A stretch of 64,000 nucleotides of DNA, taken from contig NC_064846.1 of assembly GCF_024166365.1 (NCBI RefSeq), positions 28,665,866 through 28,729,865 on the forward strand, given 5' to 3'. This document shows positions 44,334 through 57,056 of the stretch, in pieces. This DNA comes from Elephas maximus indicus. Lineage: Eukaryota > Chordata > Mammalia > Proboscidea > Elephantidae. The notes under the pieces are model-generated. The model did not search any database. It had not been told where the DNA came from and saw only the letters and a program-made list of their open reading frames with translations. Each line of letters opens with the position of its first letter. Within the stretch, counting starts at the first letter, position 1. Both the position numbers and the translations under genes were made by a program.

Positions 44334-45549
44334 ACATCTGAATATTCTTACTGGTTTATGTAAATTTTGGTGACTTCTGTCCAATATAATCTAATGCTTG
44401 AGTCATGTTTTAAGTGCAGCTACCTGTCTTCCTCCAGATGTTGGGTTAGTTGTTTCTCCTGAAATTTCTGTTCTTAGAAAGTATCAAGTAAAATCATTAA
44501 TTTGTGCTTTGTCCATCTTTTTGTGGGTAATGCTCTTTCAAACTCTCTATATCTCAGAGCTGAAACTGTACTCAGAGTTTTCAATTTCAACAAAAAGGTT
44601 ATTTTCTATTAATAGTAATTGGTTGTTTTTCTCACCAAGCTATCTTTTTTTTTTTTTTTGTGCCGAAAGCTGGGGTTGAGCCCTCCCCAAGATATCTTGT
44701 TTTCAATTTTTTCTTTTCTTTAAATATTTAACATCTTGTTATTGTTATGTTACTTTCTGTAGCTTACAAAGCTAACATCTGAATATTTGGCTGTCTCCTG
44801 TTGATTCTTTTTGTTGATGATTGCTCATAGTGGCTTGTTTTCTCTTGTGTTTCATAGTTTTATAACTTTTGATTATGCTCTAATATTTGAGTAAATTTAA
44901 TTTGTGGGAATTATGAGTACCTTGGTTTCAATGTCTATTCCTTTAAATAAGTACCTTGTACCAGTTACCCTGCAGTGCTATCAACTCAAGACTGTTTCAC
45001 TTATTTCTTGGCTATAGATTTATTGTGCCACACATATAGTATATCTGTGAATCACAAATCTGTATGATGACGGTTTCTGATTTGTCTCAGTGGATAAGCA
45101 GATTTTTATTTTAAACCAATCTTTCTATTACTAAACAGACTAGTAGAAAATACATTTGAATAGATTTATTATATTCTTAAGCAGGTTTCAATCCTGCCTG
45201 CCAAGAGTATTTTTTGTATTTTAGGAAGTTTTTTTTTTTTAAAAAAAGAAAGAGAAAATTGTACAGAATCATGTGGCATCCGAAGTTTAAAATACTATCT
45301 TGCCTTTCACAAGAAAAGTTTCCTGACCTTGAATTTTAAGCAACATACAAAACTTGAAAGTCATTAATGAGAAAGCTAAATGATTTGACCTAATAGGAAT
45401 TTAAAATTTCTGTTTCATGAATAACAATAGATGCCAAGTTTAAAAATTGATAAAATGGAAGCAAATATCAGTGGCATAAAATTTAATAACAGATAAAGAG
45501 ACCTTATTCAGAGAATATAAACAGTTTCTACGAATCAGTGAAATAATAG
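44334..45549. other. unrecognised AT-rich sequence
   Basis: No gene or named repeat; a poly-T run near 44.65 kb. Confidence 0.4.
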
Positions 45550-45760
45550 TCTTTTTGGAAGACAGTTTGGCAGTATGCATAAAATTTAAAAGGTACGTAT
45601 GCTTTGACACAGTGGTCCAGCTTCTAAGAATACTTGACAGGTGCCTTGGTTATGTACGCAAAGATGTTCACTGTAGAATTGTTTGTATAGTGAAAAACTG
45701 CAAGTAATCTCAATTGCAAGGAATGATTAAATTATGGTGCCTCTCTACCATGACACACTA
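45550..45760 (+). repeat. possible old L1 3'-region fragment
   Basis: The sequence around TTTGGAAGACAGTTTGGCAG and AAGATGTTCACTGTAGAATT resembles the ORF2 C-terminal region of old L1s. Diverged, so the boundaries are approximate. Confidence 0.5.
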
Positions 45761-45761
45761 A

Positions 45762-45912
45762 TATCTATTATTGAGTATTTACTATAAGCCTGGGGCACAA
45801 AATGATTTACATGTATTGAGTCATCCGTGCTCATCACCACCTATGGCAAAGGTTCTGTTATATCCCACAAAACTTAGAAAAGAAGCTCAGTGTTGTTAAA
45901 TATCTTGCCATA
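45762..45912 (+). repeat. MIR-like SINE fragment
   Basis: Contains TTTACTATAAGCCTGGGGCA, then ACATGTATTGAGTCATCCGT GCTCATCACCACC, then GAAGCTCAGTGTTGTTAAAT ATCTTGCC. This is the order seen in the MIR core and its 3' part, with divergence typical of that age. Confidence 0.6.
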
Positions 45913-47571
45913 GAAATACTTCCCGCCCATGTAACTCTATGCTGTTATTAAAGGAATGAGACAAACCTGCATGTAATAAGCAAAGGCCTTTAAAATACAT
46001 TTTAATGAGATGAAAGCAATCATAGAACACTATATGGGTTAATTATGTTAAAAACCATGATAAGGCACACACACACTCACAAACATACACGCAAAGAAAA
46101 GGGACTTTAAAATGTATATGAAAATATTGACGGTAATTATATCTGTAAAAAAATCACTTGTATTGAATTTGACCAACAAGAATATAAATTTGGAGCTATT
46201 GGGTAATAAAAAAAAAGTGAATTTTATCATAACAAAATCTTATTTACCTTTATACTAACATTTTAGTAAGAGTCTTTGAACTTAATAGAGCGATGAGTGC
46301 TTAAATTCAAAATGATACATCAGTGACCTTTTTCAGCAGTTCAGTATGGAAAATGGAAGTTATGGATGGTGGTCACTTGGCTGAGAAGTAATAACCTTCT
46401 TAAATCTTCAGTGAAATGCTTGAATCTAATGAAAATTTCCCGTCCTCATTTTATTGCGGTAGTATCACATCATTAGTCTCCTAAATAATTTCTCAGGCTT
46501 AGCTATGCTTTGTCTTTTGGAAGGAAGAAACAAAAAACTCTTTGGGGAGGGCAAAGACTGTAGATGCTGCCCTACTACCGATTTAAATACATAGCCACAG
46601 TTCTCAGTGATTTTTTTTTTACCATTCTAGAATCACATTTGCAGAGCAGAGTGTCCAGTGGAGCTTTGTACAAATTATTTGCTATTAGACAACACTTTGG
46701 AATTCATGGGGTAATTAAGCTGTTTTTTATGTAAGTTCAGTTATATATTGTAGAGTTATTAAAAATAATTTGGGGCAATGGTTGAAAATAACATTTATAA
46801 ATGCAGGTATAAAGCAATGCACAAACCATGGATAATAACCCACTGAACTTGCATTTCAGATTTTTCAAAAAATTTTCTGACCAGTCATATGTGTAGACTG
46901 TAAAAAAAAAATGAAACCATATAACTTATTTAAAATAAACCAATCTGCTAGGATGGAAAGTGAAGTAGCCATATATTTTTAAAAGATTAATTTTCTCATT
47001 TATTCATTATTTCAACATAGATTGAGTATTTTCCGTAATAAAAAGTTAACAACAACAACAACAAATTTCGAAACAACGGTTGAATTATTTCTATGTACAC
47101 GTTAATATTCTAGGCACTGAGTAAACTAGAAGATAGTATCTTTTCCCAGAAGGACCTATTAATCTAAAGGAGGTAGGAAACATGTAAATAAATAATCATA
47201 CTATAGAGCTATAAGAGAATTTTGAATAAATTTTTAGAGGAAGCAAATAACTCAACCTGGGGTATTCAGGAAGAATTTGATAAGACAGTGAAATTTTTGC
47301 TGGGCCTTAAATGATTTTTGGGAACTCTGACCAAGAAGAAAGACTAGCATAAACAAAGTCACAGAGATCTAATCAAATGTGATTTAAAGAAGAGTGAATG
47401 TCATTGTGTATGTGCCTTGTAGTGTGTATGTGTGAGTGTATGTATGTGTGTATGTAGTGTGTATGTGTGAGTATTATGTGGTGCATATTTTTAGGTAGGG
47501 AATGGAAAGTGTGTTACTGGAATAAAATATAGATTTTAGTGAAATTGTGTGTGTGTTTTTTTTAATACCAT
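45913..47571. other. unrecognised sequence with a TG-rich microsatellite
   Basis: No gene. 47.1-47.39 kb looks like an old interspersed repeat that I cannot name. A (TGTATG/TG)n tract follows. Confidence 0.4.
47405..47490. repeat. imperfect TG/TGTA microsatellite
   Basis: Interleaved TGTGTATG and TGTGAGTG units over about 85 bp. Confidence 0.75.
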
Positions 47572-47752
47572 GATTGTTATTGTTAGGTGCCATCAAACTG
47601 ACTTTCAACTCATGGCAACTGCATGTGATGGAATAGAACTGCCCCATAGATTTTTCTAGGCCACAATCTTTATGGGACCAGATAACCAGGTCATTCTCTT
47701 TCACAGCCACTAGCTGGGTCTGAACCGACAACCTTATGGTTAGCAGCTAAGC
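47572..47752 (-). repeat. AfroSINE-type SINE, long variant
   Basis: Begins TGTTATTGTTAGGTGCCATC (complement of the RTE-like GGCACCTAACAACA tail). It contains CACAATCTTTATGGGACCAG and AACCTTATGGTTAGCAGCTA (complement of the head). Confidence 0.88.
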
Positions 47753-48145
47753 AGAACAAAAAAACATTATTCCGAAAGAAATAATGAAATGTTTCAACCA
47801 TGGATTTTACATATACGAATTTGTGATTTAGAAAGAACGCTGATGACGGTAAGGAATACAGACTGACGTGGACCTTCTCTGGAAGTAAGAAGACCAGTTC
47901 AGGGTCTACTACAAAAATCAAACAAAAAAAAATAGCAAGGTTTTAAAAGAGAGGATATCTTGAGAGTTACATTTGGTGCCCTGGAATCCCCATATAATTT
48001 TTTATACAAATTGCAGATTATTAAAATGAGGAACACTAGGAGACAGTATATAAAGGGTGGGAAACATGGCTGCTCCATCCATATTTTTTTAAAGGACAAA
48101 ATTACAAAAAGTACGGTGGCAGATAGTACCAAGCCTAGGTCAAAT
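47753..48145. other. unrecognised sequence
   Basis: Nothing recognised. The minus-strand frame at 48186-47899 has no motif. Confidence 0.4.
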
Positions 48146-48343
48146 ACCATGTTTTTATGCAAATAATGCATGCCTTTGTTTGCCAACCCCCCCAGGTATT
48201 TTCATAAGCACTATTTCAAACTTTTTTTTTTACATATTGCTATAAAAAATTAACATAGTGTGCCTATGAAAATACTTGGTAGGGGAAGGGTGCAGTTGGC
48301 AAACAAGCATAGAAGGCACCTGTTATTTGTGTAAAAATATGGT
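48146..48343. repeat. long-TIR hairpin MITE, copy 1
   Basis: About 198 bp that is almost a palindrome. The left arm ACCATGTTTTTATGCAAATA ... TGTTTGCCAACCCCCCCAGG TATTTTCATAAGCAC pairs with the right arm GTGTGCCTATGAAAATACTT ... GTTGGCAAACAAGCATAGAA ... AAAAATATGGT. The loop is about 40 nt. Non-coding. A second copy lies at 63136-63358. I do not recognise the family. Confidence 0.7.
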
Positions 48344-51049
48344 GTTTTTAAAAGTGTTATTGCAAAGTAAGAATGATGTGAAATTGACAGATGTTAGAAA
48401 GTGTTAAATTATCTAAACAATATTTAAAGTAATGGTTAAACTAAAAAAAATAATAAAAAAAATCACAAGCCTGATGTTTGAGGAGGGGAATACGAAGTTA
48501 GTAGATGATCGAGAGAAAGTGAAACTACTCAATTCCTGTTGTGTTTGTCTTCTCAGATAAAAGAATAAGTTTCATATTAGAAAGTACGGAATCCACATTG
48601 GCAATAGAAAATTGAAGCCAAAGATATGTAATGAGAATATAGGTGAACACCTGGTTATTCTAGATGTAGTCAAGTCTCCTCACCCAATTAATTATTAATT
48701 ACATAGGAGGATGCCGAGAGAGCCTAATAATTACATCATTAAGTCTGTCAGTAAGTTTTTAGTCATTATGAAGCATATGAAAGGGGTCAGAAGGCTGAAT
48801 ATGGGAAAGCACAGTCCTGATTTTCAGGAAAAGGAAGGAACAGATTAGTGACATGTCTCTTGATTGTAGTCAAATTACAAAATGAATTATTAAATAAGGT
48901 TTTGGTTATCTTGAAATGAAATCAATGAGCACTAATCAATAACTTCATTTGCTTTTTGACTGGGCTACTAAAGTAATACAACAGGGAAATATAGTAGTAG
49001 ACATAATGTATCTGTATTTAGTCAGAGTCTCTTTGTACCCTTCTGGAAAAAATGGAAAGAGTTTGGCTAGATGACAATACTGTTTAATTGTCCTTCAACT
49101 GGTAAACAACTGCAAACAGAGTGCTGATTTCTGGGTGAATCAGCCTAGAGTGTATTCAACAATATCATGACACAGATTTCTTTCCTATTAGTAATATGTA
49201 TTAGCTCCTAAGGAGACTATTGATGGTATTCAGTTTTAATCTGTGTATGACATTAGGGTGGAAAGAAGAGTTAGTATGTTATAATGAAAGCACATTTTTT
49301 GGGCTAGAATATTAGTTGAATCTAACAGTGATATTTATTAGAGGTCTATGTAAATGCTATATTTGTGTCAATAACTTGATTTATACACAGTATGAAGATA
49401 CTCATTGTTTTATTTTAAAAATAAAACTTGGCTGGTGGGTGCTCATTTATCTGACTTCAGATTTTTGGAGGATTCCTTGAGTAGCAAAATAGCAGAATTA
49501 AAAAAAAAAAGCAGAATTAGTACCAATTAAATGCCAGAGGTACAGATACTGCTCAATAAGGAAGAAATATCTATCAATTAGAGCTGTCCAGGAACAGAAT
49601 GGGCTACCTTAGATGGCTTTGTGTTTAATAACACTGGAGGTAATCAAGCAGAAACTAGAAAACCATTTATTATTACTATTGTAGAGGAAATTCTATCATT
49701 TAATGGAGGGTTGTATTGGATAATCGTTAAGGTCAATTCTAACCTCAATCAACTTGACAGTATTTTTTTAATGTATACATTTTTTTGTTGGAAAAGCTAC
49801 CCAAAGTCAAAGAGCCTTGAAGTGGATATTCATAATGTCTCAAACCATCCTCATTTTATTCTCATCACTGTCTCCTTACTATATCTCCACAGTTGTACAT
49901 TAACCACACACGGATATAGTCAGGCAAAATCAGTTTCCTGGTGTTCTGTGATAGAGGAAAAAATGCCTTATTAATACTGGAATAATCTCTTTTCATTGTT
50001 TATCAGGGTATTGTTGTGTGGTACAGTGGTTAATTGCCTAGCTATTTATTTTGCATTATTAGCCTGGACACTGCTGTTTAATAAAACAATGGGCTTACGT
50101 TTTAACAATAACAGTCCTATTCATGGAGTTGGAGACACGTTTGCAGGCTGACAATAAATGAGGGACAAACAATATTTTGCTGAAAAGCTGAACTGGGGAC
50201 AGAAACAGTTTAAGTGTAAATTAAATAATTAGAATCATTACTTACAGGCTGCTGAGGATTTATTTTTATTGGCAGTAGCTGTTGGCCTTAGTTGATGATT
50301 CCTGGAAAAATAATTTTCTAAGACAGATGTTGTCATAGTTTACCTTGGCAATCTCTTAATCCTTTGTAAACCACAAGATTAATACCCATCAGTGAATAAT
50401 CATGCCTATGTTGATCTCAACTGAATAGTATATTTAACTGGTGGCTGATGTCCTATCAGTGAGTATTAGCACATTACAAAGTTATAAAATGTGTGTCCAC
50501 TTCTCCTCTTCCCAAAATTTGTAAAATATCTTTTGTTGTTCTGATAATCCCATATGATGACTGGAATTGAAACAAGATTTAAAATTGTGAATACTAAATT
50601 TTTTTTATAATTCATAGATTGTGAATACACAGTGCCTGGCTAAAGATTATGGATAGACAGTGCCTGGCTATTAATAGTTCCATTAAACTAAATTCTACAT
50701 ACTATGGAAGTTATTTTACAAGAGTTGTTAGCATTTACATGTAAGTTACCAATCTAGCTAAGTGTCTCTACTTTATTTCTCTGGAATGACCATAATCTGA
50801 GTCCAGTTCTTCACTTGACACAAAGTATATTGGGAAATATACAAAGTATATTGGGAAATATAACACAGAAAATTCCTCATATAGATCAAATTTCTGTCCT
50901 CACTGATAATACTCTTGTTCAAATTGCTTGCCTGGATTCCAACTTCTTGTATCCCAGTCTAATTGCTAGGATTTTGATATATTTCACCTTGGCATAAGAT
51001 CCAACTTTAATTGTGAACTATGACAGTTTCAAGTCCTGCTTTTCACCCA
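48344..51049. other. unrecognised sequence
   Basis: About 2.7 kb with no gene or repeat I can name, apart from a 21-bp tandem duplication at 50820-50861 and a possible SINE-head scrap near 50.02 kb (GGTACAGTGGTTAA). Confidence 0.45.
50820..50861. repeat. 21-bp tandem duplication
   Basis: ACAAAGTATATTGGGAAATAT occurs twice in direct succession without mismatch. Confidence 0.95.
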
Positions 51050-51564
51050 TTTTATTAGTTTTCTATTGCTGCTGTACCAAATTGCCACAAACTTGGTGGC
51101 TTAAAACAACACAATTCACTATCTTACAGTTATGTACATCAGATGTTTGAAATGGGTTTCTTTGAGCTAATATCAAGCAATTGTTAGGGCAGCACTCCTG
51201 CCTTAAGGCTCTAGGGGAGAATCTATTTTCTTTGCATGTTCTAGCTTCTAGAGGATGCTTGTATTCCTTGGTTCATAGCCAGCTTCCTGCATCTTCAAAG
51301 CCAGTAATGTGTTGAGTCCTTCTCATATCAGATCACTCTAACCTTCCCTTCTGCATCCCTCTTTTACTTTTAAGGACCCTTGGGATTTCATTGGGCCCAC
51401 CCAGAATGATTGAGGATAATCTCTCTCTATTTTAAGTTAAGCTAATTAGCAAACTTCATTCTGTCTGAAATCTTAATTATACTTTGTCATGTAACATAAC
51501 AAATTCACAGGTTCAGATATTAGGGAATGGGCATCTTTAGGGTTGCATTATTCTCTCTACCACA
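51050..51564 (-). repeat. old MaLR-type LTR, antisense
   Basis: TTTTATTAGTTTTCTATTGC TGCTG, CACAAACTTGGTGGCTTAAA ACAACAC, GCTCTAGGGGAGAATC and GGGCCCACCCAGAATGATTG occur in order. This is the layout I know from antisense MLT1/MST-class LTRs. No viral coding region. Confidence 0.6.
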
Positions 51565-52860
51565 GTTAAAAAAAAAAAACAAAACCTGATTTTCACTACC
51601 GATTAAAATGGAGTGATCAGAATTGACTTACCTTCCTGACTGAAACAATTAAAAATTTAGAAAAAAATAAATACAGGAAATAATGCTTTTCTGATATTAA
51701 TCATCAGGTAGTACAGGAGGGTGATCCTTAGGGAGAGGCAGCTAATAAGATGAGCCCTACAGTTGTCCAAGCTCACTGCCTGGAAAGAGTTCGTTGGTTA
51801 CGATGCAGGGAGTGGGAACTCAAACAAAGCCTGGAGATCTTCCTGAATTGAGTAGTTAAAAGCTAAGAGTCTGAAGAGGCTAAAGTGGCTAAAATTCATA
51901 AGAGAGCTACACAGAGATTTCAAGATAAGAAGATGGTCTCCCTTGAGTTTTAGCTGAATTTCAGGAATATTTCTGGTTCCCACAAGCCAGAGTGGAAAAC
52001 TTCATAATATACAGGGAATTTATAAGAATCCTCAGAAGGATATTGCCTCACTACCTGTTGCCTGTTGCTGTTGAGTTGATTCTGACTCATGCCTCAGTAG
52101 GGAGACAAAATTAATACTAGAGACTGCTCTGGTCCTATCAAAAACAAACAAAAAAAGAAAAAAAAACTTAAAGTCAAAAGGATTAACTGTTTCAAGTAAC
52201 ATAATTGAATACAAAGAGAAAACTCAAAAATATTGGAATAAAATAATATCCAGTACTCAAGAGGGAAACAAAATCACATTGTCTGGCATCCAGGCAAAAA
52301 TCGCCAAATGTGAAAAGAAGCAGGAAAATGTAACCAACTAAAAGAGAAAATCATTTAATAGAAAGTCTCAAAAGATGGAGATAGGTAACAGCATTAAAAC
52401 ATCTAGTAGGATTATAGTCCATATATTCATAGGGGAAAGGTTGAACATGTTAAGCAGATACATGAAATGTATAAAAATACTCAAATAAAACTTCAAGACA
52501 TGAAAAACACAATGCCTGAGCTGTAAGGGATAATGTAAGGGATAATGCACTTTAGACACTATAGATGAAAAAAACAAATAGTAAACTTGAAGATAGAACA
52601 ATTGAAACTATAAATAACACAACAGTGAATTAAAAAAAACTGAACTAAACTTTAGGACAATTTAAGGCAGCCTTTTTTTAGAGTTCACAAAGGAGAGGGG
52701 GAATATTTGAAGAAATAATGAATGGAAATTTTCCAAATTTCATAAAAACTATAAAACCAAAGATCCAAGGAGATCAATGAATCTCAACCGCAGAAAACCT
52801 GAAGAAAATTACAATAAAGCGTATCCTCAAATTATTTAAAAATCAGTGATAAAGGTTTTT
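51565..52860 (+). mobile_element. old L1 5'/ORF1 region fragment
   Basis: 52.18-52.86 kb resembles old L1M 5'UTR/ORF1 sequence (CTTGAAGATAGAACAATTGA; GAATATTTGAAGAAATAATG; CCAAATTTCATAAAAACTAT). No open frame of note. A short antisense SINE scrap (TTGCTGTTGAGTTGATTCTG) lies near 52.07 kb. The left part is uncertain. Confidence 0.55.
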
Positions 52861-52884
52861 TGTTTTTAAAGCTGGAGGAAAAGG

Positions 52885-53585
52885 ATCTCCTCAATAAATG
52901 GTGCTGGGAATATTGGATTTCTACATGCAGAAAAATGAAACAGGATCCATGCCTGACACCATACACAAAAACAAGTTCAAAATGGAATAAGGACCTAATG
53001 TGCAAACTAAAACCATAAAATTCTTAGAAGAAAAAGCAGGGGCAACACCGTCAGGCCTAGCTTTCAACAAATGGATTATCTAATATAATAACGAAAACAC
53101 AGACAGCAAAAAACAAAATAAATAAATGGAACCTCATAAAACTAAAAGCTTATTCATCAACAGCCTTTATCAAAAAAGTAAAAAGACAAGCTATCAACTG
53201 GGAGAATATCTAAGGAAACCATATTTCTGACAGGAATATAATAACCAAAATATATATAAAACTTCAACAACTTAACAGCAAAAAGAGAAATAACCCAAGT
53301 CACATAATGGGCAAATGACTTGAATAGGCATTTCACCAAAGAGGACATTCAAATGGCCACAAACACATGAGAAGATGCTGAGCATTATCAGTCATCACCC
53401 AGCCCAGTGCGGTCAAGTTGATTCCGACTCGCTACCTTTTTTTTTACCAGTCATCAGAGTTGCAAATCAAAACCATAGCGAAGTAACCATTTTACTCCTT
53501 TTTAGAATGGCTAAGATAAAAAAACAAAAACAGAAAATAACAAATGTTGGCATGGATGTGGGGAAGTTGATACACTTACCCATTG
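52885..53585 (+). mobile_element. old L1 ORF2 C-terminal fragment
   Basis: Corresponds to the part of ORF2 around [20 protein letters not shown] of the intact protein (here CTCCTCAATAAATGGTGCTG GGAATATTGG...). It runs to the [16 protein letters not shown] stretch (GGCATTTCACCAAAGAGGAC) and slightly beyond. Numerous stops. A 35-bp antisense SINE scrap interrupts it near 53.41 kb. Confidence 0.78.
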
Positions 53586-53589
53586 CTGA

Positions 53590-53793
53590 GTGAGCCCTGG
53601 TGGCACAACGGTTAAGCGCTCAGCTGCTAATGGAAAGGTTGGCAGTTTAAACCCACAAATCACTCCCCAGGAGAAAGATGTGGCAGTCTGCTTCCATAAC
53701 GATTACAGCCTTGGAACCCTATGGGGCAGTTCTACTCTGTCCTATAGGATTACTATGAGTCGGAACCGACTCGACGGCACCTAACAACAACAA
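53590..53793 (+). repeat. AfroSINE-type SINE, long variant with RTE-type tail
   Basis: GAGCCCTGGTGGCACAACGG head; CCAGGAGAAAGATGTGGCAG and TCTGCTTCCATAACGATTAC insert; the end GGAACCGACTCGACGGCACC TAACAACAACAA matches the RTE 3' end almost word for word. Confidence 0.93.
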
Positions 53794-53811
53794 TTTTAAG
53801 GCAGAGAAATA

Positions 53812-54022
53812 TACGTAGATGTAGCTACTGATGTGGATACAGATACACAGATATAGAGATAATAGAGATGGAGATAGAGATGATAGAGTTGATAGAGATG
53901 ATCCCAACCCACCATAGAGATATAGATATAGATGATATAGATGTAGAGACAGATACCGATATAGATATATAGAGATAGAGACAGACAGAAACAGAGACGG
54001 AGACAGAGATAGAGATATAAAT
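53812..54022. repeat. GATA/GAGATA-type microsatellite
   Basis: About 210 bp of imperfect GATAGA, GATATA and GAGACA units with one non-repeat interruption (CCCAACCCACC). It begins just after the SINE tail, but no monotone tail seed is visible. Open frames on the minus strand here are simple-sequence artefacts. Confidence 0.85.
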
Positions 54023-54193
54023 CAGCATGGATACATCTCAGTCATAATGCTGATCGGAAAAAATTGCAGAATGTAACACATATAATATTTCTTACGAAAA
54101 TGTAAAATTTTAAATTGCTCAAAACTATAATCTTATCTATCTTTACATCTATCTAAAGGTATCATGATGATTGCCTCTGGAGAGGGTAGGAGG

Positions 54194-54545
54194 TCTGTTA
54201 GTTAAGATAGTCTAGGCCATGCTGTGGTAACAAATAACTACCCAAATTTCTAGAGCTCGATAAAGGTTAGTGTCTTATTCACACAAGAGTCCAGTTACAA
54301 GTCAACTGGCCCTTCTTCTTCCCTTAGTGAGACCATCTGGTACAAATGGCCTCCAAGGTTACTTCAGCAGACAAAGAGAGAAAGAGAGGATAACACAGGA
54401 TTATTTGAAGGACCAGGTCTGGAAGTGGCTTCTGTATCCTTGGCCCATATCCCATTGGCAAGGAAAACTCAGTCACATATGCTCAACATAACTGCAATGG
54501 AGAAACATGAATATTTTCTGAGCACTAAAAACCTCTGCCACAGGA
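54194..54545 (-). repeat. possible old LTR or MER-type repeat
   Basis: TAAGATAGTCTAGGCCATGC TGTGGTAACAAATAAC, GGCCTCCAAGGTTACTTCAG, GACCAGGTCTGGAAGTGGCT and CCCATTGGCAAGG occur in an order I associate with a widespread mammalian LTR-like repeat. I cannot name the family with certainty. Confidence 0.4.
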
Positions 54546-55250
54546 AGATATCACATAGGAGAGGTGGTTGTATATTTTGATTAATTCAAAACCTGGATTT
54601 GTAGCCCTTTTAATTGGTGAATCTTGATTCTCCCACAGTTATTCGCACCACTTGATATGGAGTTGGAGTCAGTGTTTTCTTGCTCCTTAATGCCGTATGG
54701 AATTATAATACCTAAGTATAGCCAGGATAATCTTGAACAAAGCCAGAAGATTGACACTGCCAGAAATATGTTGTTGTTGTTAGGTGCCATTGAGTCAGTT
54801 CCGACCCATAGCGACCCTATATAATAGAATGAACCACTGCCCGGACCTTCACCATTCTCATAATCATTGCTATACTTGAGCCCAGTGTTGCAGCCACTGT
54901 GTCAATCCATCTCATTGAGGGTCTTCCTCTCTTTCACTGACCCTGTACATTACCAAGCATGATGTTCTTCTCTAGGGGCTGATCCCTCTTGATAGCATGT
55001 CCAAAGTACACGAGACAAAGTATCGCTGTCCTCACTTCTAAGGAGCATTCTGGCTGTACGTCTTCCAAGACAGATTTTGTTCTTCTGGCAGTCCATGGTA
55101 TATTCAATGTTCTTTGCCAACACCGTAATTCAAAGGCATCAATTCTTCTTCAGTCTTCCTTATTCATTGTCTAGTATTCCATGCATATCAGGTGATTTAA
55201 AATACCATGGCTTGGGTCAGGCACACCTTAGTCCGCAAGGTAACATAAGG

Positions 55251-55392
55251 GTCTGTTGTTAACCAAAAGGTGGGCAGTTCGAATCCACCAGCCGCTCCTT
55301 GGAAACCCTATAAAGCAGTTCTACTGTGTCCTATAGGGTCACTATGAGTCAGAATCGACTCAACAGCAACAGTTAATGGCTTTTGTTTTTTT
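55251..55392 (+). repeat. AfroSINE-type SINE, 5'-truncated
   Basis: TGTTAACCAAAAGGTGGGCA GTTCGAATCCACCAGCCGC, then CCTATAAAGCAGTTCTACTG and CGACTCAACAGCAACAGTTA. Inserted in the minus-strand RTE. Confidence 0.9.
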
Positions 55393-57056
55393 GCAGCAGA
55401 TTTGCCCAATGCAATATATTGTTTGATTTATTGACTACTGCTTCCATAGGTGTTGATTTTGGATCCAAGTAAAATGAAATTCTTGACAGCTTCAGCAGAT
55501 TCTCTGTTTATCGTGATGTTGCTTATTGGTCCAATTGTGAGGATTTTTGTTTTATTTATGTTGAGGTGAAATCCATATTGGAGGCTATAGTCTTTGATCT
55601 TCATCAGTAAGTGCTTCAAGTCGTCTTTGCTTAGCTAGCAAGATTGCATCATCAACACACCACAGGTTGTTAACGAATCTTTCACCAATTCTGATGCCAC
55701 ATTCTTCTTCATATAGTCCAGCTTCTTGGAGTATTTGCTCAGCATACAGATTGAATAAGTATGGTGAAAGGATGTAACCTTGACACACACCTTTCTTGAT
55801 TTTAAACCATGCAGTGTCCTTTTGTTCTGTGTTCCTCTTGGTCTACGTACATACAGGTCTTTCATGTGCACAATTAACTTTATCCATAATTTGTTATGAT
55901 CCACACAGTCAAATGCCTTTGCATAGTCAATAAAACACAGGTAAACTTTCTGGTATTCTCTGCTTTCAGCCAAGATCCATCTGACATCAGCAATGATATC
56001 CCTCTTTCCACATCCTCTTCTGAATCCGCCTTGAATTTCTGGCAGTTCCCTGTTGATATACTGTTGCAACCGTTTTTGAATGATCTTCAGCAAAATTTTA
56101 CTTGCGTGTGATATTAATGATGTTGTTTGATAATTTTCACATTCTGTTGGATCAGCTTTCTGAAACATTTGGGCACAAATATGGCTCTCTTCCAGTCAGT
56201 TGGTCCAGTAGCTCTCTTCCAAATTCCTTGGCATAGATGAGTGAGTGCTTCCATTGTTGCATCTGTTTTTTGAAACCTCTCAATTTGTATTCCGTCAATA
56301 CCTGCAACCTTGTTCTTTGCCAATGCCTTCAGTGTAGCTTGGATTTCTTTCTTCAGTACCATCAGTTCTTGATCATATAATACCTCCCGAAATGGTTGAA
56401 AATTAACCAATTCTTTTTGGCACAGTAACTCTGTATTTCTTCAATCTTCTTTTGATGCTTCCTAGGTCATTCAATATTTTGCCGCTAGTATCCTTCAGTA
56501 TTGCAACTCGAGGCTTGAATTATTTCTTCATTTTTTCAGCTTGAGAAATGCTGAGGGTGTGTTTTCCTTTAAATTTTCTAACTCCAGGTCTTTGCACATT
56601 TCATTATAATTGAGCCACCCTTTGAAATCTGTTCATCTCTTTGAGGTGGTCATTTCTTCCATTCACTTTAGCTACTCTACATTCAGGAACAAGTTCCAAA
56701 ATCTTTTCTGACATCTATTTTGTTGTTTTCTGTCTTTTTAATGACCTTTTGCATTCTGCATACATGATGTTCTTCTACAACTCATCTGGTCTTTGATCAT
56801 TAGTGTTCAATTCGTCAAACCTATTTTTGAGAGGGTCTCTACATTCAGATGGAATAAACTCAAGGTTGTACTTTGGCTGTTGTGGGCTTGTTTTAATTTT
56901 CTTCAGTTTCAACTTGAACTTGCATATGAGCAATTGATGGTCTGTTCCGTAGTAACGTCTTGGCCTTGTTCTGACTGATAATATTGAGCTTCTTCATTGT
57001 CTTCTTCCACAGATGTACTTGATTTAATTGCTGTGTATTCCATCTGGTGAGGTCCA

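Noticed and set aside
53825..54028. Ser/Ile/Val-rich minus-strand frames as proteins
   Set aside because: They are translations of the GATA-type microsatellite.
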